A stretch of 5,938 nucleotides of DNA from an archaeon (GTDB lineage Archaea > Thermoplasmatota > Thermoplasmata > Methanomassiliicoccales > Methanomethylophilaceae), in the NCBI GenBank assembly GCA_024399225.1, contig JAKSHV010000075.1, positions 1 through 5,938 of the forward strand. The letters run 5' to 3'. Below, piece after piece: positions 4,547 to 5,938 of the stretch (its first letter is position 1; each line of letters opens with the position of its first letter). The position numbers and the translations under genes are program-made. The notes below the pieces were generated by a model. The model made no database searches and was not told where the DNA came from. It worked only from the letters and a program-made list of their open reading frames with translations.

Positions 4547-5938
4547 TTACTGGTCCTTGGCCTTGGTCTTGTTCTGATCGAGGTCGTCGGGATAGTAGTA
4601 CTCGCCTGCGGCCTTCTGGGTCCTGTCGAGGTTGGAGTCCTCCTTGTTGATCCTGGGCCTGTGGGTGTCTCCGTCCCTCCTGAAGGTGATGTCGACGGCC
4701 TTGAGGAACTTGTTCATTCCCTCCCTCATCTTGAAGGGTCCCTCGGCGATACCGTGGGAACCGGGCTCTCCGCCGAAGACCATGATGGAATCCGCGACCA
4801 TGTCGATGAAGTAGATGTCGTGGTCGACGATCATGGCGGACCTTCCGCTCTTGTCCATCATCCTGGAGATGCACCTTGCGGCCTGCATCCTCTGGTTCGA
4901 ATCCAGGTATGCGGAGGGCTCGTCGAGAAGGTAGATATCGGCTTCCTCTGCAAGGCATCCCGCGATGGCGACCCTCTGGAGCTCTCCTCCGGACAGGGTG
5001 GTCATCTTCTTCTCCATGAGGAACTTGATCGCAAGGGGCTCCAGGACCTCGGTCTCGAAGATGTTGGAGGTAACTGCCTCGAAGTTCTTGGCGTAGAGGT
5101 AGTCCTGTACGGTTCCGTCGAAGTCGTGGGAGATGTACTGGGGCTTGTAAGCGACCTTCATGACTCCGTTGACGCATCCCTTGTCGGGCTTGATCTCGCC
5201 TGCGAGCATCTTGACGAAGGTGGTCTTACCGGTTGCGTTGGGTCCGACGATACCGACGGACTCTCCGATCTTCACGTTACCGCTGTTGACGTCGAGCTTG
5301 AACTCTCCGAAGTCCTTGTAGACCGCTTCGAAATCGATGAGCTCGGGGGTGTCCCATTCTCCGGGGGGTGCCATGAGGTCGAACTCGATGGCCTTGTCCC
5401 TGAACCTGATGTTCTCCTCGGGAAGGTATCCGTTGAGGTATGCGTTGATGGCGACCCTGACCTGCCTTGCCTTGGTGAACACTCCGTATGCTCCCTCGGA
5501 ACCGTAGACGAGGTTGACGTTCTCGGCGAGGTAGTCGAGGATGGCGAGGTCGTGCTCGATGACGATGACGTACTTGTCGGCGGTGGCGAGCTGCATGATG
5601 ATGCGTGCCATCTTGACACGCTGGAAGATATCGAGGTAGGAGGTGGGCTCGTCGAAGAAGTAGATGTCGGCGTCCTTCATGAAGGTGGCAGCCATGGCGA
5701 CCCTCTGAAGCTCTCCTCCGGAAAGCTTGGTGATGTCCCTGTCGATGACCTGCTCGAGACCGAAGAGCTTGGCGGCCTCGTCGACGGTCATCCTCTCGGC
5801 GCTCTTGGAGAGCAGGTCCCTGACGACACCCTTGGTGGTCTTGGGCAGGAGGTCGACGTACTGGGGCTTGTAGGCCACCTTGATCTTTCCGTCGTACACG
5901 GCCTTCATGTAGTCGTGCATCTCGGTTCCCTTGAAGTA
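4547..5938 (-). CDS. ABCE1/Rli1 ribosome-recycling ATPase, C-terminal 463 residues
   Basis: This cytosolic twin-ATPase splits ribosomes after termination. The window keeps 463 residues of about 590; the N-terminal iron-sulfur domain and the first Walker A lie beyond 5938. The frame enters with YFKGTE and reads on without a break. Domains by fragment residue: NBD1 signature LSGGELQR (72-79), Walker B YFFDEPTSYLD (93-103) and its H-loop VIEHD; a hinge (about 170-205); NBD2 Walker A GPNATGKTT (232-240), signature LSGGELQR (315-322), Walker B YLLDEPSAYLD (336-346), H-loop VDHD. The exact LSGGELQR repeats, the DEPTSYLD/DEPSAYLD pair and KPQYVD/KPQYIS segments single out ABCE1 from other ABC proteins. 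A charged tail (DQNKTKAKDQ) ends at TAA 4547-4549. It is an essential housekeeping gene and the best evidence that the host is an archaeon. Confidence 0.97.
   Translation of the reverse strand, partial: YFKGTEMHDYMKAVYDGKIKVAYKPQYVDLLPKTTKGVVRDLLSKSAERMTVDEAAKLFGLEQVIDRDITKLSGGELQRVAMAATFMKDADIYFFDEPTSYLDIFQRVKMARIIMQLATADKYVIVIEHDLAILDYLAENVNLVYGSEGAYGVFTKARQVRVAINAYLNGYLPEENIRFRDKAIEFDLMAPPGEWDTPELIDFEAVYKDFGEFKLDVNSGNVKIGESVGIVGPNATGKTTFVKMLAGEIKPDKGCVNGVMKVAYKPQYISHDFDGTVQDYLYAKNFEAVTSNIFETEVLEPLAIKFLMEKKMTTLSGGELQRVAIAGCLAEEADIYLLDEPSAYLDSNQRMQAARCISRMMDKSGRSAMIVDHDIYFIDMVADSIMVFGGEPGSHGIAEGPFKMREGMNKFLKAVDITFRRDGDTHRPRINKEDSNLDRTQKAAGEYYYPDDLDQNKTKAKDQ

Noticed and set aside
5226..5243. 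Walker A of ABCE1 NBD2 reading GPNATGKTT instead of a Gly at the fourth place
   Set aside because: The essential GK(T/S) is intact and Ala at this place is, to my knowledge, ordinary among archaeal ABCE1 proteins.

Overview
The window reads as part of an archaeal chromosome. The right end carries most of ABCE1/Rli1, the ribosome-recycling ATPase found only in archaea and eukaryotes. Start codons are preceded by archaeal TATA boxes, and the ammonium transporter/PII pair is of the kind common in methanogens. The codon style (ATC, GGA, CTC and GTC preferred; the complete genes end in TGA or TAA, never TAG) and the family content fit a Thermoplasmatota methanogen such as Methanomassiliicoccales. 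That order-level placement is inference, not shown by any single marker here.

Layout, left to right. Positions 1-480 (-) hold the N-terminal 160 residues of a PHP-domain metal-dependent phosphoesterase, cut by the window edge. Positions 599-1280 (-) hold a two-gene module of a minimal nucleotidyltransferase (MNT) followed by a HEPN protein, with overlapping reading frames. Positions 1281-1785 are a long AT-rich intergenic region with a possible decayed ORF and several inverted repeats, leading into amtB. Positions 1786-3457 (+) hold the amtB-glnK operon, closed by a UUCG-loop hairpin. Positions 3525-3602 (-) keep the C-terminal scrap of a hexapeptide-repeat acyltransferase. Positions 3729-4365 (-) hold a second, unrelated-looking MNT-HEPN module, this one with a DUF86/HepT-type toxin carrying the full RX4HXY motif. 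Positions 4366-4546 are intergenic with a perfect 14-bp inverted repeat. Positions 4547-5938 (-) hold ABCE1, whose N-terminus lies outside the window.

How the genes work together: AmtB imports ammonium, and GlnK, translated from an SD that overlaps the amtB stop, is expected to plug AmtB when nitrogen is plentiful. The two MNT-HEPN pairs are toxin-antitoxin-like modules. By eye they are more AT-rich than the amtB, glnK, PHP and ABCE1 genes, suggesting separate acquisition. They flank the nitrogen operon on both sides, and the second sits next to gene debris.

The most interesting points are: an in-frame amber codon between an upstream ATG and the accepted amtB frame, which restores a typical signal-peptide n-region and could be a pyrrolysine or readthrough site if the organism decodes UAG; a near-palindromic operator lying exactly between the TATA box and start codon of the first MNT-HEPN module; a constant TATA-to-start distance of about 25 bp at three genes, implying leaderless mRNAs; and a GlnK with Phe at the position of the modifiable T-loop Tyr51.
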